Source: Leptolyngbya sp. 'hensonii'
GTDB taxonomy: Bacteria > Cyanobacteriota > Cyanobacteriia > GCF-001939115
Assembly (NCBI RefSeq): GCF_001939115.1
Contig: NZ_MQTZ01000003.1
Span: forward strand, 1 to 64,000
Reading direction: 5' to 3'
DNA: 64,000 nucleotides
Every line of letters starts with the position of its first letter. Positions within the stretch are counted from its first letter, which is position 1. Under the pieces are notes generated by a model. The model searched no databases. It was not told the origin of the DNA and saw only the letters and a list, made by a program, of their open reading frames with translations. Below, in pieces: positions 9,459-20,102 of this stretch. Position numbers and translations under genes: made by a program.

Positions 9459-10463
9459 GTGACACAGACCCCATCCACCATCCTGGTTACGGGAGGAGCA
9501 GGATATATTGGCTCTCACGCCGTTCTGGCCCTACAGCAGGCTGGTTATTCGGTAATCATCCTCGATAATCTGGTCTATGGACATCGTGACTTGGTAGAAA
9601 CGGTGTTGCAGGTAGAGTTGATTGTGGGGGACACGACCGATCGAACCCTGCTGGATCACCTGTTTGCCCAACAGGATATTGCGGCTGTCATGCATTTCGC
9701 AGGCTATGCCTATGTGGGTGAGTCTGTCCAGAATCCCGGCAAATACTATCGTAACAATGTGGTTGGAACCCTGACCCTGCTGGAGGCCATGGCCGCAGCT
9801 TCAATTCAGAACTTTGTCTTTTCCTCCACCTGTGCCACCTATGGCATGCCCAAAACAGTTCCGATTCCAGAAGCGCATCCCCAGTCTCCGATCAATCCCT
9901 ATGGGGCCAGTAAGCTGATGGTGGAGCACATTCTAGCCGACTTTGAGGTAGCCCATGGGTTGAGATCGGTCTGTTTCCGCTACTTCAATGCCGCAGGGGC
10001 CGATCCGGCAGGGCGTCTGGGAGAGGATCACAATCCTGAAACCCATTTGATTCCCCTGGTCCTACTGACCGCACTGGGGCAACGAGACTGCATTTCCATC
10101 TTTGGGACCGACTATCCTACCCCTGATGGTACCTGCATTCGAGACTATATCCATGTCGCCGATCTGGCTGCGGCCCATGTGGCGGGACTGGAATACCTGA
10201 TGCAGGGTGGCCGGAGCGAAGCCTTTAATTTAGGGAATGGCAGTGGGTTTTCAGTCAGAGAGGTGATTGAGGCAGCGCAAGAGATTACCGGGCAGCCCAT
10301 CTCTGTGGTGGAACAAGATCGCCGTCCAGGTGATCCGCCTGTTTTGGTCGGCAGCAGTGACAAGGCCCGTCAAATTCTCCACTGGCAGCCCCAATATAGC
10401 GATCTCAACACCATCCTGAAGCATGCCTGGCAATGGCATCAGTTAAGGCACAACCATGGATAA
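9459..10463 (+). CDS. galE: UDP-glucose 4-epimerase
   Basis: Interconverts UDP-glucose and UDP-galactose, feeding cell-surface polysaccharide synthesis. Extended SDR enzyme of 334 residues with the NAD motif GGAGYIGSH at 12-20, the SSTCATYG segment and catalytic YGASK, then FRYFNAAGADP and YIHVADLA, all typical of GalE. Starts with GTG after AGGAA. The GT-C glycosyltransferase follows after six bases, so the two probably form an operon that supplies a surface glycan. Confidence 0.94.
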   Translation: MTQTPSTILVTGGAGYIGSHAVLALQQAGYSVIILDNLVYGHRDLVETVLQVELIVGDTTDRTLLDHLFAQQDIAAVMHFAGYAYVGESVQNPGKYYRNNVVGTLTLLEAMAAASIQNFVFSSTCATYGMPKTVPIPEAHPQSPINPYGASKLMVEHILADFEVAHGLRSVCFRYFNAAGADPAGRLGEDHNPETHLIPLVLLTALGQRDCISIFGTDYPTPDGTCIRDYIHVADLAAAHVAGLEYLMQGGRSEAFNLGNGSGFSVREVIEAAQEITGQPISVVEQDRRPGDPPVLVGSSDKARQILHWQPQYSDLNTILKHAWQWHQLRHNHG

Positions 10464-10469
10464 GGTCAT

Positions 10470-12149
10470 ATGGAAAAAGGCTGGACGGTAAAAGCAAGTA
10501 TTTCTCTCGCGACCTTGCTGGCTTTCACGATCGGACTGGCCGTTCTCCTAAGAGTTTTAAATCTGGGTAGCCGAGAATTCTGGTACGACGAGGTGCTCTC
10601 CCTGGCCCTGTCCACCAGTCAGAGATCCCTCTACGAAACCCCCGGTGACCTCCCTGTTGCTCTGGCTGATCTGGTACCTGCCTTGCAACTGCCGGTTGAA
10701 TTAAGCTTTGGGGATGGGATTCAGTCCCTCCGGAGACTCCTCCTCAGCCTCACAGGGGGAGAACCCCATCCCCCCCTATTTTTCCTGGCCCAGCATGTCT
10801 GGTTGCGGGGCTTCGGTGCCGGAGAAGCTGCCATGCGGAGTCTCAATACCCTACTCAGTTTGGCCGCGATCGCCAGCACCTATGGATTGGGGCGGCTCCT
10901 GCTGGGGCATCTGGGGGGATTAACCCTGGCCGCCCTACTCAGCGTTAATCCCTTTTTTTTATTTCATTCCCTGAACGTCCGCATGTATGCGCCACTGGTT
11001 CTCTGGGCTACCCTCAGTGCCTGGGCCATGCTGCATTTGACGGGCTGGGCTACCCCTGCGCCCCCCACTTCAGAGGCGGCTGCCCCATCCATCTGGCAGC
11101 GTCGTGCCCCTTGGTTCTGGAGCCTAATCTTAATCGCTTCCATCGCAGCAGGGCTGATGACGTTCTATCTATTTTTTTACTGGATTATCACCCTGGCCGC
11201 GATCGCCCTGTTTCTGGATCGACGACGCTGGTGGCAGCATGGGTTGCGGTTGACGATCGGCTTCTTGCTCACCACTCCCTGGCTGCTGTGGGGTTTCACC
11301 AAGCAGTTGCGGAATGCAGACCTGAAACGCTTCAACACTGCGCTGGGTCCGATCGCCACCACCCTCCGCCATCTGCAAGATGTGCTGCAAACCCTGGGCA
11401 ATCACTTAGTGATCGGAGATTGGGCCACCAGTCTGCCTCCTGTCATAGGAATAGTGGATGGCATCGGGGTTCTGCTGCTGTTATTGACCTGTCTCCCCCA
11501 ACTACGCCTTCAGGAACAGCGGCGCTTGGTGGGGGTGGCGCTGATGCTGGGTCTTCTTCCCATGGCCCTGGCCTTAGGCGTGGATATCCTCACAGGCAAA
11601 TTTACAGTCGGGTTCGGTTGGGGTCGCAGTTTGATTTTTATCCTCCCTGGTTGTCTACTACTGCTGATGCTGGCAGTCAGGCAACTCCCACCTCGCTGGA
11701 ATAATCTGGCCCTCACCGGCCTGCTCTTAATTTATCTGAGTAGCAACATCGCCGACTATAGCCTGAGAAGTCGCCAAATCTTTCATGGCATGGCCGCAAT
11801 GATCCAGCCACCGGCTCCGACGCTGATTGTCATGAACTCCAAAGCTTGGGGCCATGTCCTGCGGCTGGCCTATTACCTGCCCAGCAGTCCAGCTAGTTTT
11901 TTGCTGGCCCAAAGATCCTCCGATCTGGCCTCCAGCCTGCAGCAAGTCCTGGCTGCTAACCCCCGCAAGTACGATCGGGTGCTCTGGTTAGACAGTGCTG
12001 CTCCGATCTGGTCTCCTCCCAGCACGGAGGATGAACGATCGACAGTGGCAGCGGTGTTAGCCCGCAGCTTTAAGTTAATTCAGGCCAGGGAGCTGACTGG
12101 CACGATGGAGATTGACCAATTTACGGCCCAACTGTATCAACGTCGCTGA
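10470..12149 (+). CDS. GT-C-fold membrane glycosyltransferase (GT39/ArnT-like)
   Basis: An integral membrane protein of 559 residues with about a dozen hydrophobic segments. After the first helix, the loop SREFWYDEVLSL places Asp40-Glu41 where GT-C enzymes carry their catalytic acid; a second periplasmic motif, PHPPLFFLAQHVWLRGFG, is also typical of polyprenyl-phosphate-sugar-dependent transferases. Acceptor and donor cannot be told from sequence. The gene directly follows galE, which suggests exopolysaccharide or glycoprotein assembly. Its 3' end overlaps upstream in-frame codons of the next gene, but probably not that gene's true start. Confidence 0.82.
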   Translation: MEKGWTVKASISLATLLAFTIGLAVLLRVLNLGSREFWYDEVLSLALSTSQRSLYETPGDLPVALADLVPALQLPVELSFGDGIQSLRRLLLSLTGGEPHPPLFFLAQHVWLRGFGAGEAAMRSLNTLLSLAAIASTYGLGRLLLGHLGGLTLAALLSVNPFFLFHSLNVRMYAPLVLWATLSAWAMLHLTGWATPAPPTSEAAAPSIWQRRAPWFWSLILIASIAAGLMTFYLFFYWIITLAAIALFLDRRRWWQHGLRLTIGFLLTTPWLLWGFTKQLRNADLKRFNTALGPIATTLRHLQDVLQTLGNHLVIGDWATSLPPVIGIVDGIGVLLLLLTCLPQLRLQEQRRLVGVALMLGLLPMALALGVDILTGKFTVGFGWGRSLIFILPGCLLLLMLAVRQLPPRWNNLALTGLLLIYLSSNIADYSLRSRQIFHGMAAMIQPPAPTLIVMNSKAWGHVLRLAYYLPSSPASFLLAQRSSDLASSLQQVLAANPRKYDRVLWLDSAAPIWSPPSTEDERSTVAAVLARSFKLIQARELTGTMEIDQFTAQLYQRR

Positions 12150-12210
12150 TTGTAGTGAATTGGAGCAGAGCCCTGACCACGACTTAAAGCGTCTCCTGAA
12201 TAGATGTGTT

Positions 12211-15200
12211 ATGGACACCGTGAATCCTGATAATCACTCCCCCCCCCTAGAGGGTTATCGCCTCACCCAACTCTTGCACGCCGGGAGCCGCAGCCTGGTC
12301 TATCGGGGGATACGCCTAACGGATGAACTGGCTGTAGTGCTGAAGTTCTCCCAGGATGCACGGCCCTGGCTGCAAGACTTGCTGCAATTGCGCAATCACT
12401 ACATCATCACCAAAAACTTGAATTTACCAGGCGTGGTGCAACCCCTTGGATTGGAACCTTATGGTCATGGGTTTGTGCTGGTCATGGCCGATGAGGGCTA
12501 TATCGCACTCTCAGATTACATTAAGGCCCATCCTCTCAATCTGGCTGAGTTTTTGGCGATCGCCATACAGCTTGCTGACATTCTGCATCACTTGTATCAA
12601 CACCGGGTCATCCATAAAGACATTAAACCTGCCAACATTTTGATCCACCCGGAGTCAAAGCACATCCAGCTAATCGACTTCAGTAGTGCATCCCTATTGC
12701 CCAAGGAAACAGAAGATGTCAAACCCCCTTCTATCTTAGAAGGAACACTGGCTTATTTAGCGCCAGAGCAAACGGGACGAATGAATCGGGGAATTGACTA
12801 CCGGACTGATTTTTATGCCTTGGGTGTGACGTTCTTCGAATTGTTAACGGGACAATTACCCTTCCGATCGAACGATCCTCTGGAACTACTGCATGGCCAT
12901 ATCGCAAAGCCAGCACCATCGGTCTGTGAATTCCAACCAGACATCCCGCCTGGGATGGGGCAGATCGTAGCCAAACTGCTGGCCAAAAATGCAGAGGACC
13001 GCTATCAAAGTGCCCTCGGCCTGAGGTATGACCTAAACCAGATCCGGCATCGTTGGGAACAATCCGAGGACATTGAAGCATTTGAGCTTGGCTCCAGGGA
13101 TATGAGCGATCGGTTTCTGATTCCTGAAAAGCTCTATGGCAGGGAATTCGAAATTAACACCCTGCTGCATACTTTTAGCCAGGTCAGTCAGGGTATCACC
13201 GCACTCATCCTGGTCAAGGGTTTCTCTGGCATTGGCAAAACTGCGATCGTCCATGAAGTTCACAAGCCCATTGTTCAACAACGGGGCTATTTCATTCAAG
13301 GAAAGTTTGACCAGTTCAATCGCAATATTCCCTTTTCTGCTTTTGTCCAAGCCTTTCGCAATTTGATGGGACAACTACTCAGTGAAAGCGAGGCTCAGTT
13401 GCAGGTCTGGAAATCCCAGATCCTCGCAGCTGTTGGTGAAAATGGCCAAGTGATAATCGATGTAGTTCCGGAATTAGAGCAGATTATTGGTGCACAGCCT
13501 GAGGCAATGGAACTATCCGGCACAGCAGCCCAGCATCGGTTTAATCTGTTATTCCAAAAATTCATTCAAGTCTTCGCCACAGCCGCTCATCCCCTGGTCA
13601 TGTTTTTGGATGACTTACAGTGGGCTGATTCTACCTCCTTGCATTTTCTCCAACGGCTAATAGCGGAGTTGGAAACGGGCTACCTGCTGCTGATTGGAGC
13701 ATACCGAGATCACGAAGTCTCCCCCGTTCATCCATTGATGCTAACCCTGGAAACCCTGAGCCAAACACAGGCAAAGATAACCACGATCGCCCTACCCCCA
13801 TTAAGCCTGAGCAGTTTAAACCATTGGGTTGCCGATACGCTTAATTGTTCTCAGGCCCTGGCACAACCCTTAACCGAACTGGTCTTTCAGAAAACCCAGG
13901 GCAATCCGTTCTTTGCCACACAGTTCCTTCAGTCCCTGCATCAAGACGGGCTGATTGAATTTGACCTGCAAGCCGGACATTGGCAGTGCGATATTGTCCG
14001 GGTGCGGGAAGCGGCCCTGACGGATGATGTGGTCGAGTTTATGACATTGCAGTTACAAAAACTGCCCCCAGCCACCCAAGCTGCTCTAAAGTTAGCAGCC
14101 TGTATTGGTAACCCATTTGATTTGGCGACCCTAGCGATCGTGCGAGATCCACGAGATGGGAACACCTCTGAACAATCTGAAATCGAAACAGCCACTGTTC
14201 TATGGGCTGCGTTACAACAGGGAGTCATCCTACCCCTGAGCGAAATCTACAAATTTTTCCAGGAGGGGGCAGACATTGGAAGAGAACCCACTTCTGAGTT
14301 TTGGATGCTGGATTCTGCCACCTGCACCTACCGGTTCTTGCACGATCGCGTGCAAGAGGCCGCTTATTCAATGATTCCAGCCTCTCAAAAAGAAGCCGTC
14401 CACCTCCAGATCGGTCGCTTGCTTTTAGAGCGCATCCCCCCCAACGATCGTGAGCTGCAACTCTTTCAGATTGTCAATCAACTGAATCACGGCATCACTC
14501 TCATTCGCACTGGCAGGGAACGGGAGGAACTGGCCCATCTCAACTGGCGGGCTGGCGCGAAAGCCCGGGCCGCTTCAGCCTACGAGGCTGCCATGAATTA
14601 TCTGGATATTGGGATCCAGCTTTTATCACCTCAAAGCTGGAAACACCAGTACAGTCTCAGCCTGAGACTGCATCATCTGGCCACTGAGGTTGCCTATCTT
14701 TGCGGTGCCTATGACCGTATGGCAGCACTGATTACAGCCGGGCTACAGCACAGCAACAATCATCTGGATCGGGCCAAATTCTACGAAATTCAGATTCTGG
14801 CCCTAGTGGCCCAGAACCAAACCCGGGCGGCGGTCGATTATGCCCGTCATGTTCTGCCAAACTTCGGCGTTCAACTTCCCCAAAACCTCTCTAAACCGCG
14901 TATCCTCCTGGGTTTCTTCGCCACCCTCTATCGCATGGCAGGCAAAACTCCCAGAGATTTGCTCACCCTACCTGTCATGTTAGACCCTGACAAATTAGCA
15001 GCCTGCACCCTGATCAATGCGATTGGCGCAGCAACGGAAAGGGGTCTGCCAGAGATTCTGCCCTTTATAACGTTTACAGGTATTTCTTTATACCTGCGTT
15101 ATGGCAATATTCCCAAGTCATCACTGGCTTACACCATCTATGCCTTCTTGCTCTGCGAAAAGCTCGGTCGCGTAGACGCTGGATATGCGATCGGCAAAGC

Positions 15201-17835
15201 TGCGATCGCATTATGTCACCGGACTTCTTCCAAAGCAGCACTGGCCTCCACCCTGTTTCTCTGGAATCGCTTTATTGCCTATCGCAAGGAATCTTTAAGC
15301 AGCACACTACAGTTCTTGTTAGAAGCCTATCAGGTGAGTCTGGAGGTCGGAGATGTTGAGTATGCAGCCTACAGCCTCTGTTTCTATTTTTCCCAGGCTT
15401 TTTGGGCTGGCCAAAATTTGGTGGACTTACGTAAGGAAGCGATCGCTAGCCGTCCCACATTTCAGAAACTCCAGCAACAAGCAATGGCAGCCCTGCAGGA
15501 TCTCAACTGCCAGGGCTTGGACAATCTCACCACAGACACAGGTGATGCTTGCCAGTTGGTAGGCCGTTTTTTTGATGAGACCGCTATCACCGCCGCCGAT
15601 GGGCACTTGCAAGCCTATACCAGTATCCGCAAACTCCAGTTGGCTTGCCTGTTTCGTCGCTATGCCATGGCGATGGAACAGATCGCGATCGTCGAGACCC
15701 GTCTGGGGGCTATTGAGGGGACGTTCAACAAGAGCCTGTTCTATTTTTATGCTGCACTAGTCCGGTTGGGGCAGTATCCCAATCTACCCCCAAAACAACA
15801 AAGAGCCTGTCTGAATAAGGTCAAAGCTGCGCTCAAACACCTTTCTCGGTTAGCAAAATCGGCTCCGATGAATTATCAGCATAAGGCTTGTCTGGTAGAA
15901 GCCGAACGCCTGCGCGTTCTAGGTCAAATGAGCCCAGCCGAAGACCGGTACGATCGGGCGATCTCCGGTGCAAAAGCCCAGGGTTACCTGCAGGAAGAAG
16001 CCTTAGCCAACGAACTTGCGGCTCAGTTCTACCTGGATCGAGGGAAAGAAAAAATTGCCCAAGTTTATCTGATTGAGGCGTACTATTGCTATGCCCGTTG
16101 GGGCGCAGTCGCCAAAGTCACCGACCTGGAAATCCGTTATCCCCAACTGCTGCTGTCTGTTCTACAGCCAGAAAGAGCTGTCAGCCCTGCCAGAACAACA
16201 TCATCGACCTATATTAGTCATGGACCTCAGGCGCTCGATTTGGAGACCCTCCTCAAAGTTTGCCAGGCTATTTCTGGAGAAATCGAACTTGATCAACTCC
16301 TGGCAACACTCTTGACCATTGTAATTACCAATGCTGGTGCCGATAAGTGTGTTTTACTGCTGCAAACAGAACAAGGGTTGCAGATCGTGGCCCAGGTGGA
16401 AACTGGACAGCAGCCGCACATCCTGCCATCTCCAACCCCTCTGGACTTAAGTCCAAATGTGGCGATCGGTTTGGTGAGTTGGGTCCAGCGGCATTTGGAG
16501 CCATTAGTGCTGAGCCATGGCAGGCAAAATCCTCAGTTTGTTAGAGATCGCTACTTAATTGAACATCAACCCAAAAGTGTTATGTGCAGCCCCATTATGA
16601 ATCAAGGCCAGCTTCTTGGTGTCTTGTATTTGGAAAACAATCTGATGGTAGATGCGTTTACCCACGATCGCATTGAACTACTCAACCTCCTCTGCACCCA
16701 GGCTGCTATTTCCCTGGAGAATGCCCAACTCTATCACCAGCTAGAACAGGCAAATCTACAATTAGCTGAGTATTCCCAAACCTTAACGGATAAGGTGGCA
16801 GAACGGACCCAGGAACTGTCCCAGGCCATCATCCATCTGCAATCAACGCAGCAGGAACTGATTCAATCTGAAAAAATGGCTGCCCTGGGACAACTCACTG
16901 CCAGTGTTGCCCACGAAATTAATACGCCGCTGGGAGTGATTTGCGGTGCAACGGCCAACATTATGGCCGCCTTTGAAACCACCCTCCGAAAGTTGCCCCC
17001 TCTCCTACAACAGTTGTCTCCCCAACAACAGGCTGACTTTCTAGCCCTAGTCAACAGGGCTCTCCAGCAACAGCACCCCCCCTCTACCCAAGCAGAACGA
17101 CAACTGCGACAGCAATTGCAAAGCCAGCTCGCCGATCGGGGACTGGCCGAGGCACCCCGCATCGCTAGCCAACTGACCCTGCTGCGCTTAGGCACCGACT
17201 TTGACCCCTACCAATCCCTTCTCTTCGATCCCAACGCTGTGGCAATTCTGGAAACTGCTTACAACCTGGTATTACAGCACCAGAATGCTCAGAGTATTCA
17301 ACAAGAAGTCGATCGGGCCGCCAAGATTGTCTTTGCCCTCAAAACCTATAGCCATCCAGCCAAGAGTGGGGAGAAAAGCCTTGTTGCGGTTACGGAGAGC
17401 ATTGAAGTGGCTTTAACGCTCTATCATAATCGCCTGAAGCAAGGGATTGAGGTGATTCGTCGGTATGCACCTGGGGTGGCCAACATTCTCTGCAATCCTG
17501 ACGAGCTGACCCAGGTATGGGTCAATTTAATTGACAATGCCATCTATGCCATGGGAGAACAGGGCATTCTAGAGATTACAGTCACCCAACAAACAGATCG
17601 GGTGGTTGTTGAAATTACAGACTCCGGCTGTGGGATTCCCGCAGAGTTACAATCTCGCATTTTTGATCCACTTTTTACGACCAAACCCCGAGGTGAGGGC
17701 AGTGGCTTAGGGTTGGATATTGTTCGACAGTTGCTTCACAAACACGCAGGCGAGATCCAGGTCCAGAGTCAGCCCAATCGCACCACCTTTACTGTGGGCT
17801 TACCTTTATTGATGACTGAGGGACAGCCTGGGTGA
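12211..17835 (+). CDS. multi-sensor signal transduction multi-kinase (Ser/Thr kinase - AAA ATPase - GAF - histidine kinase)
   Basis: A giant 1,874-residue signalling protein. Residues of about 15-290 are a Ser/Thr kinase domain (VIHKDIKPANIL; DFS in place of DFG; GTLAYLAPEQTGRMNRGIDYRTDFYALG). About 315-620 is a PknK/MalT-like ATPase (Walker A GFSGIGKT near 340, Walker B VMFLDDLQWAD). A helical TPR-like region follows, then GAF (about 1350-1510), a coiled coil, HisKA with His near 1567 (VAHEINTPLG) and HATPase (DNAIYAM, GSGLGLDIV). Such proteins are common in filamentous cyanobacteria; in Anabaena similar ones act in nitrogen and stress signalling. Inputs here are unknown. The ATG at 12211 avoids overlap with the upstream gene and fits the kinase start. 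Confidence 0.9.
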   Translation: MDTVNPDNHSPPLEGYRLTQLLHAGSRSLVYRGIRLTDELAVVLKFSQDARPWLQDLLQLRNHYIITKNLNLPGVVQPLGLEPYGHGFVLVMADEGYIALSDYIKAHPLNLAEFLAIAIQLADILHHLYQHRVIHKDIKPANILIHPESKHIQLIDFSSASLLPKETEDVKPPSILEGTLAYLAPEQTGRMNRGIDYRTDFYALGVTFFELLTGQLPFRSNDPLELLHGHIAKPAPSVCEFQPDIPPGMGQIVAKLLAKNAEDRYQSALGLRYDLNQIRHRWEQSEDIEAFELGSRDMSDRFLIPEKLYGREFEINTLLHTFSQVSQGITALILVKGFSGIGKTAIVHEVHKPIVQQRGYFIQGKFDQFNRNIPFSAFVQAFRNLMGQLLSESEAQLQVWKSQILAAVGENGQVIIDVVPELEQIIGAQPEAMELSGTAAQHRFNLLFQKFIQVFATAAHPLVMFLDDLQWADSTSLHFLQRLIAELETGYLLLIGAYRDHEVSPVHPLMLTLETLSQTQAKITTIALPPLSLSSLNHWVADTLNCSQALAQPLTELVFQKTQGNPFFATQFLQSLHQDGLIEFDLQAGHWQCDIVRVREAALTDDVVEFMTLQLQKLPPATQAALKLAACIGNPFDLATLAIVRDPRDGNTSEQSEIETATVLWAALQQGVILPLSEIYKFFQEGADIGREPTSEFWMLDSATCTYRFLHDRVQEAAYSMIPASQKEAVHLQIGRLLLERIPPNDRELQLFQIVNQLNHGITLIRTGREREELAHLNWRAGAKARAASAYEAAMNYLDIGIQLLSPQSWKHQYSLSLRLHHLATEVAYLCGAYDRMAALITAGLQHSNNHLDRAKFYEIQILALVAQNQTRAAVDYARHVLPNFGVQLPQNLSKPRILLGFFATLYRMAGKTPRDLLTLPVMLDPDKLAACTLINAIGAATERGLPEILPFITFTGISLYLRYGNIPKSSLAYTIYAFLLCEKLGRVDAGYAIGKAAIALCHRTSSKAALASTLFLWNRFIAYRKESLSSTLQFLLEAYQVSLEVGDVEYAAYSLCFYFSQAFWAGQNLVDLRKEAIASRPTFQKLQQQAMAALQDLNCQGLDNLTTDTGDACQLVGRFFDETAITAADGHLQAYTSIRKLQLACLFRRYAMAMEQIAIVETRLGAIEGTFNKSLFYFYAALVRLGQYPNLPPKQQRACLNKVKAALKHLSRLAKSAPMNYQHKACLVEAERLRVLGQMSPAEDRYDRAISGAKAQGYLQEEALANELAAQFYLDRGKEKIAQVYLIEAYYCYARWGAVAKVTDLEIRYPQLLLSVLQPERAVSPARTTSSTYISHGPQALDLETLLKVCQAISGEIELDQLLATLLTIVITNAGADKCVLLLQTEQGLQIVAQVETGQQPHILPSPTPLDLSPNVAIGLVSWVQRHLEPLVLSHGRQNPQFVRDRYLIEHQPKSVMCSPIMNQGQLLGVLYLENNLMVDAFTHDRIELLNLLCTQAAISLENAQLYHQLEQANLQLAEYSQTLTDKVAERTQELSQAIIHLQSTQQELIQSEKMAALGQLTASVAHEINTPLGVICGATANIMAAFETTLRKLPPLLQQLSPQQQADFLALVNRALQQQHPPSTQAERQLRQQLQSQLADRGLAEAPRIASQLTLLRLGTDFDPYQSLLFDPNAVAILETAYNLVLQHQNAQSIQQEVDRAAKIVFALKTYSHPAKSGEKSLVAVTESIEVALTLYHNRLKQGIEVIRRYAPGVANILCNPDELTQVWVNLIDNAIYAMGEQGILEITVTQQTDRVVVEITDSGCGIPAELQSRIFDPLFTTKPRGEGSGLGLDIVRQLLHKHAGEIQVQSQPNRTTFTVGLPLLMTEGQPG

Positions 17836-17890
17836 TCATTGCGCTTCTCCAGAGGCCAATACCCAGGCTGGGAAAGCCCCATCGGTTCCC

Positions 17891-18955
17891 CTATGCAACC
17901 GGTTGAGCTGCATACAGGGCTGCCCCCAACAATCCTACCTCCGGATTTAAAACGACGTGGACAGGGATCTCCTGCAACAGGGGAGTGAGTCGCCCTTTGT
18001 GGAGAAAAGAGGCCAGGAATCCGCCTTGCTGAATCAGCGTCAGGATCTTGGCGGCAATCCCACCTGCAACATAGAGGCCCCCATAGGGAAGTAATTTGAG
18101 GGCCAGGTTACCCGCTTCTGCACCATAAGCTTCCAGAAAGATCTCCATAGTTCTCTGGCAAAGGTAATCCTGCCCTGCCATCGCAACCCGTGAAATGGCA
18201 GCCGCCGGGTCCACCGTTTTTTCCTCCTCCCCAATCTCGCGCTTCCAGGTCCGGAAGACTTCCATCAGTTCAGGAGATTCGGGTGCAACCTCCCGATCGC
18301 GCAGAAATTCGTAGATGGGTACAATGCCCTGCCCAGACACCACCCGTTCTACTGAGACACGGGTAATGTTGTGCTTCTCCAGCAGATAATGCATGAGTTG
18401 AAATTCCAGTTCGGATCGGGGCGCAAAATCAGCATGGCCCCCTTCAGTCGGGAAAACCCGATAGCCCCCCGGAAGCGGCACCAGGAAGCCTTGTCCTAGC
18501 CCTGTCCCAGCACCAATCACTGCGATCGGAGCCTGGGGATTGGGTTGCCCCATCTGCAAGGTACAGAGGTCTGCTGGGGTCAACCCCAAAATCCCATAAC
18601 CTACCGCCATAAAATCATTAATCAACTGCACCTGGGAAATCTGAAGTTCCCGCTCCAATCGATCGGAGGTCAAAAACCAGCTCAGGTTCGTCAACTTAGA
18701 GGTCTGATCCACCACAGGACCCGCGATACCGAAGCAGGCTCGTTCAGGCTGTAAGGTCTCACCCAGGCGCGTTTCAGCCTCAGCCAGAAACTGTTTGACT
18801 AGGGGAACTAGATCGGGAAATTCCCGACTGGGGTAAGTCTGTCTATGCAGCGTGGTCAGTTCAGGAAACAGTTTCCCTGGCTGTATGGCATCAGCCTTAA
18901 TCAGCCGCAGAATAGTTTTTGTGCCGCCAATATCACCTGCTAAGAGGACAGTCAT
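17891..18955 (-). CDS. glk: glucokinase
   Basis: Phosphorylates glucose at C6 with ATP. The 354-residue protein belongs to the bacterial glucokinase family: phosphate motif GDIGGTKT at 7-14, PERACFGIAGPVVD, NDFMAVGYG, IGAGTGLGQGFLVP, EGGHADFAPRSELE, VERVVSGQGI and a C-terminal LYVAGGIAAKI. Length is normal for the cyanobacterial subgroup. Monocistronic; convergent with the multi-kinase. Confidence 0.94.
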   Translation of the reverse strand: MTVLLAGDIGGTKTILRLIKADAIQPGKLFPELTTLHRQTYPSREFPDLVPLVKQFLAEAETRLGETLQPERACFGIAGPVVDQTSKLTNLSWFLTSDRLERELQISQVQLINDFMAVGYGILGLTPADLCTLQMGQPNPQAPIAVIGAGTGLGQGFLVPLPGGYRVFPTEGGHADFAPRSELEFQLMHYLLEKHNITRVSVERVVSGQGIVPIYEFLRDREVAPESPELMEVFRTWKREIGEEEKTVDPAAAISRVAMAGQDYLCQRTMEIFLEAYGAEAGNLALKLLPYGGLYVAGGIAAKILTLIQQGGFLASFLHKGRLTPLLQEIPVHVVLNPEVGLLGAALYAAQPVA

Positions 18956-19048
18956 AGAGAACCTTCAGCGTCCAGTTACAGTGGAGTGTGCGCATCCCAG
19001 CTTATAGCAGTTTCACTCTCATGCCTCCCCATCCAGGGACGGAGCCTC

Positions 19049-19423
19049 TCAATATTGCTCAGCGCTATATAAGTAAAAGCGCATAGCTCCAGCAAAAGTT
19101 TCGAACCGGTAAGAAGGCAGAACAGGGGTAATCGTTAATTCAGTTGTATAAATGCTAAAGAAAATATAATTTTGTCGCCGGGTATTACGGGCAATGAGTT
19201 GCTTAATTTGAAATTTATTCACATCAACTAGGGAAAGACATTCTTTGCGCAAGGAATTCCCTAATATTTCAGGAGCCTTGCTGCAGACATTTTCCTTGAG
19301 ATACCAGGTCAACTGGTGGACAGCAAAGTCTTCGTAGGCTTGAGAACCAGGGTTAGTCAGAGCTACACCAACTCCAAGTCCTGCCAGAACGAGAGTCAGT
19401 ATGGTCAGACTAGCGCGCTTCAT
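19049..19423 (-). CDS. DUF4359 family protein
   Basis: A 124-residue protein with an N-terminal hydrophobic segment (about 5-25; signal anchor or signal peptide) and a soluble remainder ([22 protein letters not shown]...[19 protein letters not shown]) typical of DUF4359, known mainly from cyanobacteria; function unknown. Its start overlaps the ribH stop by four bases, which points to translational coupling with lumazine synthase. Confidence 0.82.
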   Translation of the reverse strand: MKRASLTILTLVLAGLGVGVALTNPGSQAYEDFAVHQLTWYLKENVCSKAPEILGNSLRKECLSLVDVNKFQIKQLIARNTRRQNYIFFSIYTTELTITPVLPSYRFETFAGAMRFYLYSAEQY

Positions 19424-20034
19424 GGGGCTTGCAATCGCGGCTCGGAGGAAGATTCGTAACCAGGCAACTGGCTAGAAGCACTGAGGGTAGAGGGGGGTAA
19501 AGTCTGCGTCGAACTGGAGTCTGGAAAATTGGGATTTGGAACGATGTTAGTGGTTTGATGGCGGAGCTGGCGCATCAGTGCTGCCATTTCGATCGCGCTC
19601 ATGGCATAGTCCCAACCCTTGTTACTCTTAATGCCAGCCCGCTCCAGAGCTTGCTGCAGGGTATCTGCTGTAATAATACCGAAAATTACCGGAGTCCCTG
19701 TTTGGTATCCTACAGATGCAATGCCCTTAGCAACTTCAGCCGCAACGTAATCAAAATGAGGAGTCTGACCGCGAATCACTGCCCCCAGGCAAATAATCGC
19801 GTCATAGCGAGCCATCAAAGCCATCTGCCGAGCCACGAGAGGCACCTCAAAACTACCAGGAACCCAGACATAATCAACCTGAGTTCCCTGCAGATCAACG
19901 TCCACACCATGGCGTTTGAGGCAATCTTGACAGCCTTCCAGTAACTTACTGGTGATCAGGTCATTAAACCGACCAATGACAATAGCAAACCGTAGATCTC
20001 CGGTCTGGGTAAAACTTCCCTCAAAAACTGCCAT
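19420..20034 (-). CDS. ribH: 6,7-dimethyl-8-ribityllumazine synthase
   Basis: Condenses 5-amino-6-ribitylamino-uracil with dihydroxybutanone phosphate in riboflavin synthesis. Residues 1-160 show the family's motifs: [67 protein letters not shown] and [14 protein letters not shown]. The protein is 204 residues because of a Ser/Pro/Thr-rich tail of about 40 residues beyond the usual end, as often seen in cyanobacteria. A DUF4359 gene overlaps its 3' end. The leader contains an unusual 16-bp tandem array starting about 70 bases upstream. Confidence 0.95.
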   Translation of the reverse strand: MAVFEGSFTQTGDLRFAIVIGRFNDLITSKLLEGCQDCLKRHGVDVDLQGTQVDYVWVPGSFEVPLVARQMALMARYDAIICLGAVIRGQTPHFDYVAAEVAKGIASVGYQTGTPVIFGIITADTLQQALERAGIKSNKGWDYAMSAIEMAALMRQLRHQTTNIVPNPNFPDSSSTQTLPPSTLSASSQLPGYESSSEPRLQAP

Positions 20035-20102
20035 GGGTCTCTACACTTCTCGATCGGGCTCAGTTCTTCTTCGGTTTTGATAAACCTTCTTTGATAAATC
20101 TT

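Noticed and set aside
19420-20034. ribH C-terminal tail as a frameshifted fusion
   Set aside because: The Ser/Pro/Thr-rich tail is in frame, ends at the overlap with the DUF4359 start, and similar tails occur in other cyanobacterial RibH proteins.
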